From contig NZ_CP188258.1 in NCBI RefSeq assembly GCF_049994905.1, forward strand, positions 3,596,001-3,660,000: DNA of 64,000 nt, read 5' to 3'. How positions within the stretch are numbered: position 1 is the stretch's first letter; each line of letters opens with the position of its first letter. The position numbers and the translations under genes are program-made. Positions 15,828 through 24,298 of the stretch are shown here, piece by piece. This DNA is from Diaminobutyricibacter sp049994905. Lineage in GTDB: Bacteria; Actinomycetota; Actinomycetes; Actinomycetales; Microbacteriaceae. The notes beneath the pieces were generated by a model. The model saw only the letters and a program-made list of their open reading frames with translations, was not told the DNA's origin and made no database searches.

Positions 15828-18356
15828 TTACTCGCCGCCTGCAGCGATGTGGTCAGGCGTGACTGCACCCGCTCCGATGGCGGCGGCGGCGTTGATCCCG
15901 GCACCGATCGGCTCCTTGTGCTGTGTCGTCGTGAACACGAACTCGCCGTCCTTGAAGTCGACGTGCACGTGGTCGCCGGCGTTCAGCTCGCCCTGCAGGA
16001 TCCGCTCGCTCAGCCGGTCCTCGATCTCGTGCTGCACTGCGCGACGCAGCGGGCGCGCACCGAGCGACGGGTCGAACCCGACCTCGATCAGGCGCTCCTT
16101 GGCGGGCAGCGCGAGCTCGATGGTCATGTCGCGGTCGAGCAGGCGAACCGAGAGCCTCTTGATGAAGAGGTCGACGATCTGCAGCAGCTCTTCCTTGTTC
16201 AGCTGCGGGAACACGATGATCTCATCGACACGGTTCAGGAACTCGGGCTTGAAGTTCTTCCTCAGCTCGTCCTTGACCTTGCCGCTCATGCGGTCGTAGC
16301 CGGTCTGCGGGTCGCCTTCCACCTGGAACCCGACAGGACCGCCGGTGATGTCCTTGGTGCCGAGGTTGGTGGTCATGATGATCACCGTGTTCTTGAAGTC
16401 GACGACGCGGCCCTGGCCGTCCGTCAGGCGTCCCTCCTCCAGAATCTGGAGCAGCGAGTTGAAGATGTCGGGGTGCGCCTTCTCGATCTCGTCGAACAGC
16501 ACGACGCTGAACGGCTTGCGGCGCACCTTCTCGGTGAGCTGGCCACCCTCTTCGAAGCCGACGAACCCGGGAGGGGCACCGAACAGCCGCGAGACCGTGT
16601 GCTTCTCGCCGTACTCGCTCATGTCGAGGGAGATCATGGCCGACTCGTCGTCGAACAGGAACTCGGCGAGCGCCTTGGCGAGCTCGGTCTTGCCGACACC
16701 GGTGGGGCCGGCGAAGATGAACGAGCCGGATGGCCGCTTCGGGTCCTTCAGGCCGGCGCGCGTGCGACGGATCGTCTTCGAGAGGGCCGCGATGGCCTCC
16801 TCCTGGCCGATGACCCGCTGGTGCAGCGCCTTCTCCATGAACACCAGGCGAGCGGACTCCTCCTCGGTGAGTTTGAAGACCGGGATGCCGGTGGCCTGGG
16901 CGAGCACCTCGGCGATGAGTCCCTCATCCACCTCGGCTGTCGTCTTGACGTCGCCGGACCGCCACTGCTTCTCGAGGCGCAGCCGCTCGCCGAGGAGGTT
17001 CTTCTCCTCGTCGCGCAGGCTCGCGGCCTTCTCGAAGTCCTGGTCTTCGATCGCGGCTTCCTTCTGGGAGCGGACCGCCGAGATCTTGTCGTCGAACTCG
17101 CGCAGCTCCGGCGGGGCCGACAGGATCGACAGGCGCAGGCGGGCGCCGGCCTCGTCGATCAGGTCGATGGCCTTGTCGGGGAGGAAGCGGTCGCTGATGT
17201 AGCGGTCGGCGAGGTTCGCGGCCGCGACGATCGCGCCATCCGTGATCGAGACCTTGTGGTGCGCCTCGTACCGGTCGCGCAGTCCCTTGAGGATGTTGAT
17301 CGTGTGGGGCAGCGACGGCTCGGCGACCTGGATCGGCTGGAACCGACGCTCGAGGGCTGCATCCTTCTCGAAGTGCTTGCGGTACTCGTCGAGCGTGGTC
17401 GCGCCGATGGTCTGCAGCTCACCGCGGGCGAGCAGCGGCTTCAGGATGCTGGCCGCGTCGATCGCGCCCTCTGCGGCACCTGCACCCACCAGGGTGTGGA
17501 TCTCGTCGATGAAGGTGATGATGTCGCCGCGGGTGCGGATCTCCTTCGTGACCTTCTTCAGGCGCTCCTCGAAGTCACCGCGGTAGCGGGAACCGGCGAT
17601 CAGCGAACCGAGGTCGAGCGTGTAGAGCTGCTTGTCCTTCAGCGTCTCCGGAACGTCGCCGCGAACGATCGCCTGGGCGAGTCCCTCGACGACGGCGGTC
17701 TTGCCGACGCCGGGCTCACCGATCAGCACGGGATTGTTCTTGGAGCGGCGCGACAGGATCTGCATGACGCGCTCGATCTCTTTCTCGCGCCCGATCACGG
17801 GGTCGAGCTTGTTGTCGCGGGCAGCCTGTGTCAGGTTGCGGCCGAACTGGTCGAGGATCTGGCTGCCGGCCTGGGCTGCGGCCTGGTCGTTGCCGCCGAC
17901 CTGCACCTGCTCCTTGCCCTGGTAGCCGCTCAGCAGCTGGATGACCTGCTGGCGGACGCGGTTGAGGTCTGCGCCGAGCTTGACGAGCACCTGGGCGGCG
18001 ACGCCCTCACCCTCGCGGATGAGCCCGAGCAGGATGTGCTCGGTGCCGATGTAGTTGTGGCCGAGCTGGAGGGCCTCGCGCAGCGAGAGCTCGAGCACCT
18101 TCTTGGCGCGCGGAGTGAAGGGGATGTGCCCGGTCGGCTGCTGCTGGCCCTGGCCGATGATGTCCTGGACCTGCTCGCGCACGGCATCCAGCGAGATACC
18201 GAGCGACTCGAGCGCCTTCGCCGCAACACCCTCACCCTCATGGATCAGCCCCAGCAGGATGTGCTCGGTGCCGATGTAGTTGTGGTTGAGCATCTTGGCC
18301 TCTTCCTGGGCCAGGACGACGACGCGGCGTGCTCTGTCGGTGAATCTCTCGAACAT
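15828..18356 (-). CDS. clpC: ATP-dependent Clp protease ATP-binding subunit ClpC
   Basis: An 842-residue Hsp100 unfoldase that feeds substrates to ClpP. Domains in order are two Clp N repeats (residues 1-145, each with GTEHILLGLI), the first AAA module with Walker A GEPGVGKT near 209, a UVR-like middle segment (EDQDFEKAASLRDEEK), the second AAA module with GPTGVGKT near 546, and a C-terminal D2-small domain. Length is typical. The start ATG has GAGGAG seven bases upstream, and an actinobacterial ClgR-type operator lies about 80 bases upstream. Usually essential in Actinobacteria. Confidence 0.97.
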   Translation of the reverse strand: MFERFTDRARRVVVLAQEEAKMLNHNYIGTEHILLGLIHEGEGVAAKALESLGISLDAVREQVQDIIGQGQQQPTGHIPFTPRAKKVLELSLREALQLGHNYIGTEHILLGLIREGEGVAAQVLVKLGADLNRVRQQVIQLLSGYQGKEQVQVGGNDQAAAQAGSQILDQFGRNLTQAARDNKLDPVIGREKEIERVMQILSRRSKNNPVLIGEPGVGKTAVVEGLAQAIVRGDVPETLKDKQLYTLDLGSLIAGSRYRGDFEERLKKVTKEIRTRGDIITFIDEIHTLVGAGAAEGAIDAASILKPLLARGELQTIGATTLDEYRKHFEKDAALERRFQPIQVAEPSLPHTINILKGLRDRYEAHHKVSITDGAIVAAANLADRYISDRFLPDKAIDLIDEAGARLRLSILSAPPELREFDDKISAVRSQKEAAIEDQDFEKAASLRDEEKNLLGERLRLEKQWRSGDVKTTAEVDEGLIAEVLAQATGIPVFKLTEEESARLVFMEKALHQRVIGQEEAIAALSKTIRRTRAGLKDPKRPSGSFIFAGPTGVGKTELAKALAEFLFDDESAMISLDMSEYGEKHTVSRLFGAPPGFVGFEEGGQLTEKVRRKPFSVVLFDEIEKAHPDIFNSLLQILEEGRLTDGQGRVVDFKNTVIIMTTNLGTKDITGGPVGFQVEGDPQTGYDRMSGKVKDELRKNFKPEFLNRVDEIIVFPQLNKEELLQIVDLFIKRLSVRLLDRDMTIELALPAKERLIEVGFDPSLGARPLRRAVQHEIEDRLSERILQGELNAGDHVHVDFKDGEFVFTTTQHKEPIGAGINAAAAIGAGAVTPDHIAAGGE

Positions 18357-18435
18357 GTTCTACTCCTCAAGCGCCATGGCAGGGTCGGCGCCGTTACAAA
18401 GAGAGTAACCAGCGAAGGTGGGCAATACTGCCCCT

Positions 18436-18453
18436 GTTCGCCGTGGGCGTTAA
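18436..18453 (-). promoter_or_regulatory. ClgR-type operator upstream of clpC
   Basis: On the minus strand TTAACGCCCACGGCGAAC fits every position of the ClgR consensus described for Corynebacterium (WNNWCGCYNANRGCGWWS, recalled from the literature). It lies 80 bases upstream of the clpC ATG, where ClgR activates clp genes in other Actinobacteria. Binding is inferred from the match and the position. Confidence 0.65.
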
Positions 18454-18482
18454 GGGAGTACGCCGCGGGTTCGCGCGGGCGG

Positions 18483-18923
18483 TCAGCCGCGGATGCCGGG
18501 CAGCGTCAGCGTCGAGTCCGGCAATTTGATGGTGACATCCGACGTCGTCGTGACCGACCTCGGCGTCGTGAAGACGGTCGTGTGCGGCGCATAGTCGCGG
18601 GTGCAGACGCCGTCGGCGATCGGCGCAGGCGTCGCCTTCAGCTGGTTGCTGGCGATGGTCTCCACCGTCGCGACCGTGGGCGGGCAGGTCGAACTGCCGT
18701 AGAGCACGATCGCGAACTGGGCGCCGCTCTTCAGCCACACCGCATATGCAGCGCCACCCGCACTGCTCGCCGGCGGGACGACGCCCTTCGGCTCGCCCTT
18801 GTAGTCGTCGACCGGATGCGAAACGGAGGTCGAGCATCCGGCGAGTGCAGCCAGCACGATCACCGCACCTGCGATGCCGAGGAGGGGGCGACGGCGGGCA
18901 CGCAATGCGGTGAGCATGGTCAC
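18483..18923 (-). CDS. small secreted lipoprotein of unknown function
   Basis: A 146-residue protein with an arginine-rich N-terminus, a hydrophobic stretch and lipobox LAGC near residue 29, so it should be lipid-anchored outside the cell. The mature part is beta-rich and has two cysteines (STCPPT and DGVCTRD) that could form a disulfide. I recognise no family. The start is a GTG at 18923 or an ATG two codons later. It lies upstream of clpC on the same strand but is separated by the ClgR-box region, and it diverges from the pirin gene. Confidence 0.7.
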   Translation of the reverse strand: MTMLTALRARRRPLLGIAGAVIVLAALAGCSTSVSHPVDDYKGEPKGVVPPASSAGGAAYAVWLKSGAQFAIVLYGSSTCPPTVATVETIASNQLKATPAPIADGVCTRDYAPHTTVFTTPRSVTTTSDVTIKLPDSTLTLPGIRG

Positions 18924-18959
18924 ATTCTAGGAAGCCGTGCCATGGTTCGACTGCGAACG

Positions 18960-18965
18960 TATGAT
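18960..18965 (+). promoter_or_regulatory. -10 element suggesting a leaderless pirin transcript
   Basis: TATGAT is followed by six bases and the GTG at 18972, the spacing expected if transcription starts on the start codon. There is no ribosome-binding site before the GTG. No convincing -35 element is visible. Confidence 0.45.
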
Positions 18966-18971
18966 GCTTGC

Positions 18972-19955
18972 GTGAGCAACCTGGAGCGCGACCCTGCAGA
19001 GGTCGTCGCCGTCGGAACGATCGATGTGGCCGACGAGCGTTCGATCGAAGTCCTCCTCCCCCGCGAGGTGCCGCTCGGCGGCCCGCGCGCGATGAATGTG
19101 CGCCGCACGCTGCCCCAGCGCAAGCGCTCCTTCATCGGCGGCTGGTGTTTCATCGACCACTACGGCCCGGAGGACGTCTCGGTGACGGGCGGGATGCGCG
19201 TACCGCCGCATCCGCACACCGGACTGCAGACGGTGAGCTGGCTCTTCGCCGGAGAAATCGAGCATCGCGACAGCGTGGGAAGCCACGCGATGGTGCGCCC
19301 GGGCGAGCTCAACCTGATGACGGCCGGCCACGGGATCAGCCACTCGGAAGTCTCGACCGCGGCCACCACGACGCTTCACGGAGTGCAGCTGTGGGTTGCT
19401 CTTCCGTCGGCGTCGCGCGACGTCGCTCCCTTCTTCGAGCACCATGTGCCTTCGCCGGCTGCTCTGGGCGAGGCCGTGGTTCGCACCTTCGTCGGGTCGC
19501 TCGCCGGCAGCTCGACCGACGCCACGATGTTCAGCCCGCTGCTCGGCGCGCAGCTCGACCTGCCTGCCGGGGCCTCGGTCAGCGTGCCGCTCGACCCGGC
19601 GTTCGAACACGGCGTGCTGGTGGATGCCGGCCCGGTCGTGGTCGCGGGCGAAACGATCGCGGACTCCGAGCTCGCCTACCTCGGTCCGGGAACCGACACG
19701 GTCGAACTGCGCGCAGGGGAGACGGATGCCCGCGTGCTGCTTCTCGGCGGGGAGCCGCTCGACGAACAGATCGTCATGTGGTGGAACTTCATCGGGCGGT
19801 CCCATGAAGATGTGGTTCAGTTCCGGGCGGAGTGGCAGCGCGACGTGATCGACGGCGAGGATGCCGCCGGGCGTTTCGGCTCGATCCCCGGGTACCAGGG
19901 GTCTGCGCTTCCTGCGCCGGAGCTGCCGACCGTGCGGCTCAAGCCGCGCGGCTGA
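18972..19955 (+). CDS. pirin family protein
   Basis: A 327-residue bicupin of the pirin family; members are nuclear cofactors in eukaryotes and quercetinase-like or regulatory proteins in bacteria. The N-terminal cupin shows the metal ligands in HPHTGLQTVSWLF and GHGISHSE with a downstream Glu, and the C-terminal cupin follows from about residue 190. I chose the GTG at 18972 because of the upstream -10 element; an ATG at 18942 would add ten residues. The frame is open for kilobases upstream, but that is the antisense of clpC. It converges with cardiolipin synthase. Confidence 0.88.
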   Translation: MSNLERDPAEVVAVGTIDVADERSIEVLLPREVPLGGPRAMNVRRTLPQRKRSFIGGWCFIDHYGPEDVSVTGGMRVPPHPHTGLQTVSWLFAGEIEHRDSVGSHAMVRPGELNLMTAGHGISHSEVSTAATTTLHGVQLWVALPSASRDVAPFFEHHVPSPAALGEAVVRTFVGSLAGSSTDATMFSPLLGAQLDLPAGASVSVPLDPAFEHGVLVDAGPVVVAGETIADSELAYLGPGTDTVELRAGETDARVLLLGGEPLDEQIVMWWNFIGRSHEDVVQFRAEWQRDVIDGEDAAGRFGSIPGYQGSALPAPELPTVRLKPRG

Positions 19956-19999
19956 CGCGCGCCCGGCCCGTCCGGTCGCGCGGGCCCGACTCCTGATTG

Positions 20000-20062
20000 C
20001 GTCGAGCACAGGAAAAAGCTGCGTTTGGCGCGTTAAATCCGTGCCCTTTCCTGTGCTCGACG
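20000..20062. repeat. intergenic palindromic element between pirin and cls
   Basis: CGTCGAGCACAGGAAA (20000-20015) and its exact complement (20047-20062) form a perfect 16-base stem around a 31-base loop. The element lies between two convergent genes. The long loop and absence of a T tract make it unlike a simple terminator; it could be a REP-like element, a bidirectional terminator or a protein-binding site. Confidence 0.7.
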
Positions 20063-20077
20063 ACCAGTGGTGACTGG

Positions 20078-21541
20078 CTACTGGAGGGCTGAGGTCAGGC
20101 GGGCCAGGTTGTCGAGCACCGTCGAGCGCAGCGGCTGGCGCTTCCACTCTTCGAGGGTGAGCTCTCGGCTGTTCGCGCGGTACCCGTCCTCCACCTTGCG
20201 CATGGACTCGACGAAGGCGCGGCCGCGCACCATCAGCGACACCTCCATGTTGAGCAGGAATGAGCGCATGTCCATGTTGCTCGAGCCGATCACCGCGACG
20301 TCGTCATCGATCGAGAAGTGCTTGGCGTGCAGAATGTACGGCTTCTTGTACATCCAGATGCGCACACCTGCCTTGAGCAGGGCTTCGTAATACGAACGTT
20401 GCGCGTGATAGACGAGCGCCTGATCGCCGATCTCCGACACGAAGAGGTCGACCTTCAGACCACGTTGCGTCGCAGTGGTGACCGCCGTCAGCATGGCTTC
20501 GTCTGGCACGAAATACGGACTGGTGATGACGATGCGCTCCTGGGCGTAGTACAGAAGAGCGAGGAACAGCTGCAGGTTGTTCGCGCCCTCGAACCCCGGC
20601 CCGCTCGGAACGACCTGGCAGTCGAGGCTGTCGGGTGACGGCTCGATCGTGATCGGCTCGGTCTCACGTCGGAGCAGTTCACCGGTCTCGCTGTACCAGT
20701 CGGTGATGAAGATCGCGTTGAGGCCGGCGACGATCGGGCCTTCGAGGCGCACGACCAGCTCCTGCCACTTGAGCCCTCGCCGGATGTTCGACCGTTTGTT
20801 ATAGCTGCGGTCGATCACGTTCTGCGAACCCATGAACCCGACAGCGCCGTCGACGATCAACAGCTTGCGGTGGTTGCGCAGGTCGGGCCGCTGGTATTTG
20901 CCTTTCAAAGGCTGCACCGGGAGCATGAGCTGCCACGAGGCGCCCATCGCGGTAAGCCGTTTTATCGTGTGCTTGTAGTCGCGGGTGCGCAGCGACGCGA
21001 TGTGGTCCAGCAGTACCCGCACGGTCACTCCGCGCTTGATCGCCGCCTCGAGGGCATTGAAGAACGGCGCGGTCGTCTGGTCGCACGAGAGAATGTAGAA
21101 CTCGACGTGCACGTACCGCTTCGCTTTGCCGATCTCTTCGGTCATGAGATCGAGCGATGCCTGGTAGTCACCGTTCAGTGTCGCGGTGTTGCCGCCGACG
21201 AGCGGCATCGCGCCGAGGTTGCGATTGAGCTGGACGACCGACTCCAGCCAGGGGGGCCACGGATGGTCACGGCTGACCCGCTCCATACCCTCGGTGCTCT
21301 CGATGATGAAGTTGTTGATCTCCGCCTGCTTCTCCCTGCGCTTCTTCGGCAACTTGTAACTGCCGATGAGCAGGAAGAACAGCACGCCGAGATACGGGAT
21401 GAAGAAGATGGCGAGCAACCAGGCCGTCGCCGATGTCGGCTTGCGATTGCGAGGAACGACGATGATCGCGGTGACGCGGATGACGAAATCGACGAACAAC
21501 GCGAGGCCGACCACGATCGCCGTGAGGGTGCCAGCGTCCAT
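20078..21541 (-). CDS. cls: cardiolipin synthase (phospholipase D family)
   Basis: A 487-residue membrane enzyme that joins phosphatidylglycerol molecules to make cardiolipin. Two N-terminal helices (about residues 5-55) precede two PLD catalytic motifs of the form HxKxxxxD: HRKLLIVDGAVGFMGSQN near 225 and HAKHFSIDDDVAVIGSSN near 400. Length is normal for ClsA-type enzymes. The ATG at 21541 has GAGGGGATGAG upstream. It is monocistronic or linked to the small membrane protein upstream on the same strand. Confidence 0.92.
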   Translation of the reverse strand: MDAGTLTAIVVGLALFVDFVIRVTAIIVVPRNRKPTSATAWLLAIFFIPYLGVLFFLLIGSYKLPKKRREKQAEINNFIIESTEGMERVSRDHPWPPWLESVVQLNRNLGAMPLVGGNTATLNGDYQASLDLMTEEIGKAKRYVHVEFYILSCDQTTAPFFNALEAAIKRGVTVRVLLDHIASLRTRDYKHTIKRLTAMGASWQLMLPVQPLKGKYQRPDLRNHRKLLIVDGAVGFMGSQNVIDRSYNKRSNIRRGLKWQELVVRLEGPIVAGLNAIFITDWYSETGELLRRETEPITIEPSPDSLDCQVVPSGPGFEGANNLQLFLALLYYAQERIVITSPYFVPDEAMLTAVTTATQRGLKVDLFVSEIGDQALVYHAQRSYYEALLKAGVRIWMYKKPYILHAKHFSIDDDVAVIGSSNMDMRSFLLNMEVSLMVRGRAFVESMRKVEDGYRANSRELTLEEWKRQPLRSTVLDNLARLTSALQ

Positions 21542-21604
21542 CGGCGCTCATCCCCTCGCTCATACGGTGCGCCCAGACAGGCGCTAACGCAACCGTACCT
21601 AAAG

Positions 21605-21778
21605 CTAGGGCTTCTGGGGGAGCCCGCGGCGTGCGCGCTCCTCTGCCTCCATGCGAGCGTAGGCTTTACGTTCGGTGCGGTCGGCACGAACGATCGCACG
21701 CATGATCACCCAGAAGAGCAGCCCCACCAGGATGGTCGGGGCAAGTGACCATACGATGCCATTCCAGAGTTCGTTCAT
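21605..21778 (-). CDS. small single-pass membrane protein
   Basis: A predicted 57-residue protein: MNELWNGIVWSLAPT, one hydrophobic helix (about residues 8-28), then a charged arginine/glutamate-rich C-terminal tail ending in PQKP. The tail layout is common for small actinobacterial membrane proteins of unknown function. I chose the ATG at 21778; upstream codons in frame continue to 21883 but would overlap the divergent CtaG-like gene. No function can be given. Confidence 0.65.
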   Translation of the reverse strand: MNELWNGIVWSLAPTILVGLLFWVIMRAIVRADRTERKAYARMEAEERARRGLPQKP

Positions 21779-21805
21779 AACCCGATAATGGTATCGCGCA
21801 CACCT

Positions 21806-22706
21806 GTGAAAGAAGTTCCCTACGCCTCCCATCCCCACGTTCCTGACCACCTGGAAGTTCGACCCCGTCGCCTTCGCGGCCATCGTCGTCGCCGGCGGCC
21901 TCTACCTCGCTGCTGTCGTCTCGCTGCGCATCCGGGGTCATCGCTGGCCGCTGAGGCCCACGCTCGGTTTTTTCCTGCTGGGCCTGGGTTCGTATGCCTG
22001 GGTGTGCTTCGGCTTTCTCGGCGCCTACAGTGAGGAGCTGCGCTGGGCATTCACCACGAAGATCGCCCTCCTGCTCTTCGCCGTTCCCGGTCTGATCAGC
22101 CTGGGAAGGCCGATCGCCCTGACGCGAATCGTGCTGACCGGGCTGCCGCGCCGCTTCGTCGACCGCGCACTCCGGTCGTGGCCGGTGCGGCTCTTCGGCA
22201 ACGCGATCTTCGCTCCGCTGTTCGCATGCGCGGTCTTCCTCGTCTTCCTCACCCCGATCGCCGCGGTCCTGCGCGACAACACCTGGTCGGAATGGACCAT
22301 CACCGTACTCGTGCCGCTCGCCGGCATGCTCATGGTGCTTCCGATCGCCTCGCACAACATCATCCGCACCAGCCTGTTCATCACCGCGGAATTCCTGTTC
22401 GCCTTCGTCGAGCTGCTGCTCGACGCGGTGCCGGGAATCCTGCTTCGCCTGAACGACACGGTGCTCGACCATGCGCCGACGGTGGTCGGCCGGCTCCCGC
22501 TCTGGTTCCCCAACGCGCTCCACGACCAGCACCTGTCCGGGGACTTCCTGTGGTTCATCGCCGAGATCGCGGATGTGCCGGTGCTGATCATCCTGTTCAT
22601 CCGCTGGTCGCAGAGCGATCGGCGCGAGGCGAAAGGCCTCGACGAGCTGACCGACGAGCAAATGGAAGAGCTCACGCGGGAGCACCTGCGCGGTCCGCGC
22701 GCCTGA
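21806..22706 (+). CDS. cytochrome c oxidase assembly protein (CtaG/Caa3 type), 5' end disrupted or misread
   Basis: The frame ending at 22706 encodes a multi-pass membrane protein of the Caa3-type CtaG family, with FLTTWKFDPVAFAAIVVAGG at its N-terminus and LPLWFPNALHDQHLSGDFLW in the C-terminal half. CtaG proteins help copper insertion into cytochrome oxidase. The recognisable N-terminus begins near 21840, yet this frame has no ATG, GTG or TTG between a stop at 21807-21809 and a GTG at 22002. A GTG at 21806, ten bases after a predicted start point with GATAAT at 21784-21789, leads into the right frame only if one C is removed from the CCCC run at 21833-21836. An ATC start at 21831 is the alternative. 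So this is a sequence error, a frameshifted gene or an unusual start. Confidence 0.6.
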
Positions 22707-22741
22707 GCTCTGAGTCGCTGGGCGGCGTGGGCCGCGGCGAC

Positions 22742-24262
22742 TCAGCCCTGCTTGACCAGCGGGAAGAGGATGGTCTCGCGGATGCCGAGGCCCGTCAGCG
22801 CCATCAGCAGTCGGTCGATGCCCATTCCGAGGCCGCCCGTCGGCGGCATGCCGAACTCGAGCGCCCGAAGGAACTCTTCGTCGAGCCGCATCGCCTCCAC
22901 GTCGCCGGCGGCAGCGAGCTTCGCCTGCTCGATGAACCGTTCTCGCTGTACGACCGGGTCGATCAGCTCGGAGTAGCCGGTCGCCAGTTCGAAGCCGCGC
23001 ACGTACAGGTCCCACTTCTCGACGACGCCTTCGCGCGAGCGGTGTGCGCGCACGAGCGGGCTGGTGTCGACGGGAAAGTCCATCACGAAGGTCGGGCGAA
23101 CCAGGGTGCCCTTGACGAAGTGCTCCCACAGCTCTTCGACGTACTTGCCGTGGAGCGGATGCTCGATCTCGATCCCTTCACGGGCGGCGATCGACCGCAG
23201 GTCTTCCACAGATGTTGCTGGGCTGATCTCTTCGCCGACCGCCTCTGAGAGGCTGTCATACATGCGAATCCGATCCCATTCACCACCGAGGTCGTACTGC
23301 GTGCCGTCGGCCCAGGTAACCGTGTGCGAACCCGCGATGTCGAACGCCGCATTCTGCACCAGCGTCTGTGTGAGCTCGGCGATCACGTTGTAGTCGCCGT
23401 AGGCCTCATACGACTCGAGCATGGCGAACTCCGGCGAGTGCGTCGAGTCGGCGCCTTCGTTGCGGAAGTTGCGGTTGATCTCGAAAACGCGGTCGATGCC
23501 GCCGACCACTGCGCGCTTCAGGTAGAGCTCCGGCGCGATGCGCAGGAAGAGTTCGGTATCGAAGGCGTTCGAGTGAGTGACGAACGGGCGGGCGGATGCG
23601 CCACCGTGCATCACCTGCAGCATCGGCGTCTCGACTTCGATGTAGTCGCGTTCCGCAAAGGTCTTGCGCAGGCTCGCGACGACCTTCGACCGGTTGACGA
23701 CATTGAGTCTGGCCTGGTCGCGAGCGATCAGGTCGAGGTAGCGGCTGCGCACGCGGCTCTCTTCGCTCAGCTCGTTGTGCAGGTTCGGCAGCGGAAGGAT
23801 CGCCTTGGAGGCGATCGTCCATTCGCGAACCATCACCGACAGCTCGCCGCGACGGCTCGAGACGACCTCACCCGAGACGAAGAGATGGTCGCCGAGATCG
23901 ACGAGCTCTTTCCAGCGTGCAAGGGATTCCTCGCCGACCTCGGCGAGGGAGACCATGACCTGAATGCGCGTTCCGTCGCCCGACTGGAGCACGGCGAAGC
24001 ACAGCTTGCCGGTGTTGCGAAGGTGCACCACCCGGCCGGCGATACCCACGACGACACCCGACGTCTCGTCGGCCTGCAGGTGGCCGAACTCGGCGCGCAC
24101 GACAGGGATGGTGTGCGTGACCGGAACGGCGACCGGGTAGGCGCCGCCCGCGGGAGACGTGGCCTCGTCGATGAGTCGGGCGCGCTTGCCCAGTCGGACC
24201 GCCTTCTGCTCGCTGACCTCGTCGTCAGTGAGTTCGGGTTCGTTCTGCTGGGTGTCGGTCAT
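22742..24262 (-). CDS. lysS: lysine--tRNA ligase
   Basis: A 506-residue class II lysyl-tRNA synthetase. An N-terminal OB-fold anticodon-binding domain (about residues 65-170) is followed by the catalytic core with motif 2 in FRNEGADSTHSPEFAMLESYEAYG and motif 3 in GMGIDRLLMALTG near the C-terminus. A short charged N-terminal extension precedes the OB fold. The ATG at 24262 has AAAAGGCAGTC upstream. It follows panC by 36 bases on the same strand, a common actinobacterial arrangement. Confidence 0.96.
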   Translation of the reverse strand: MTDTQQNEPELTDDEVSEQKAVRLGKRARLIDEATSPAGGAYPVAVPVTHTIPVVRAEFGHLQADETSGVVVGIAGRVVHLRNTGKLCFAVLQSGDGTRIQVMVSLAEVGEESLARWKELVDLGDHLFVSGEVVSSRRGELSVMVREWTIASKAILPLPNLHNELSEESRVRSRYLDLIARDQARLNVVNRSKVVASLRKTFAERDYIEVETPMLQVMHGGASARPFVTHSNAFDTELFLRIAPELYLKRAVVGGIDRVFEINRNFRNEGADSTHSPEFAMLESYEAYGDYNVIAELTQTLVQNAAFDIAGSHTVTWADGTQYDLGGEWDRIRMYDSLSEAVGEEISPATSVEDLRSIAAREGIEIEHPLHGKYVEELWEHFVKGTLVRPTFVMDFPVDTSPLVRAHRSREGVVEKWDLYVRGFELATGYSELIDPVVQRERFIEQAKLAAAGDVEAMRLDEEFLRALEFGMPPTGGLGMGIDRLLMALTGLGIRETILFPLVKQG

Positions 24263-24298
24263 GACTGCCTTTTCGGTCGGCTTGGACGGGCACGATGT

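Noticed and set aside
15849..18900. Open plus-strand frame of about 1,000 codons running into pirin
   Set aside because: It is the antisense of clpC, whose domains are fully recognisable on the minus strand; only the part from 18972 on is a gene.
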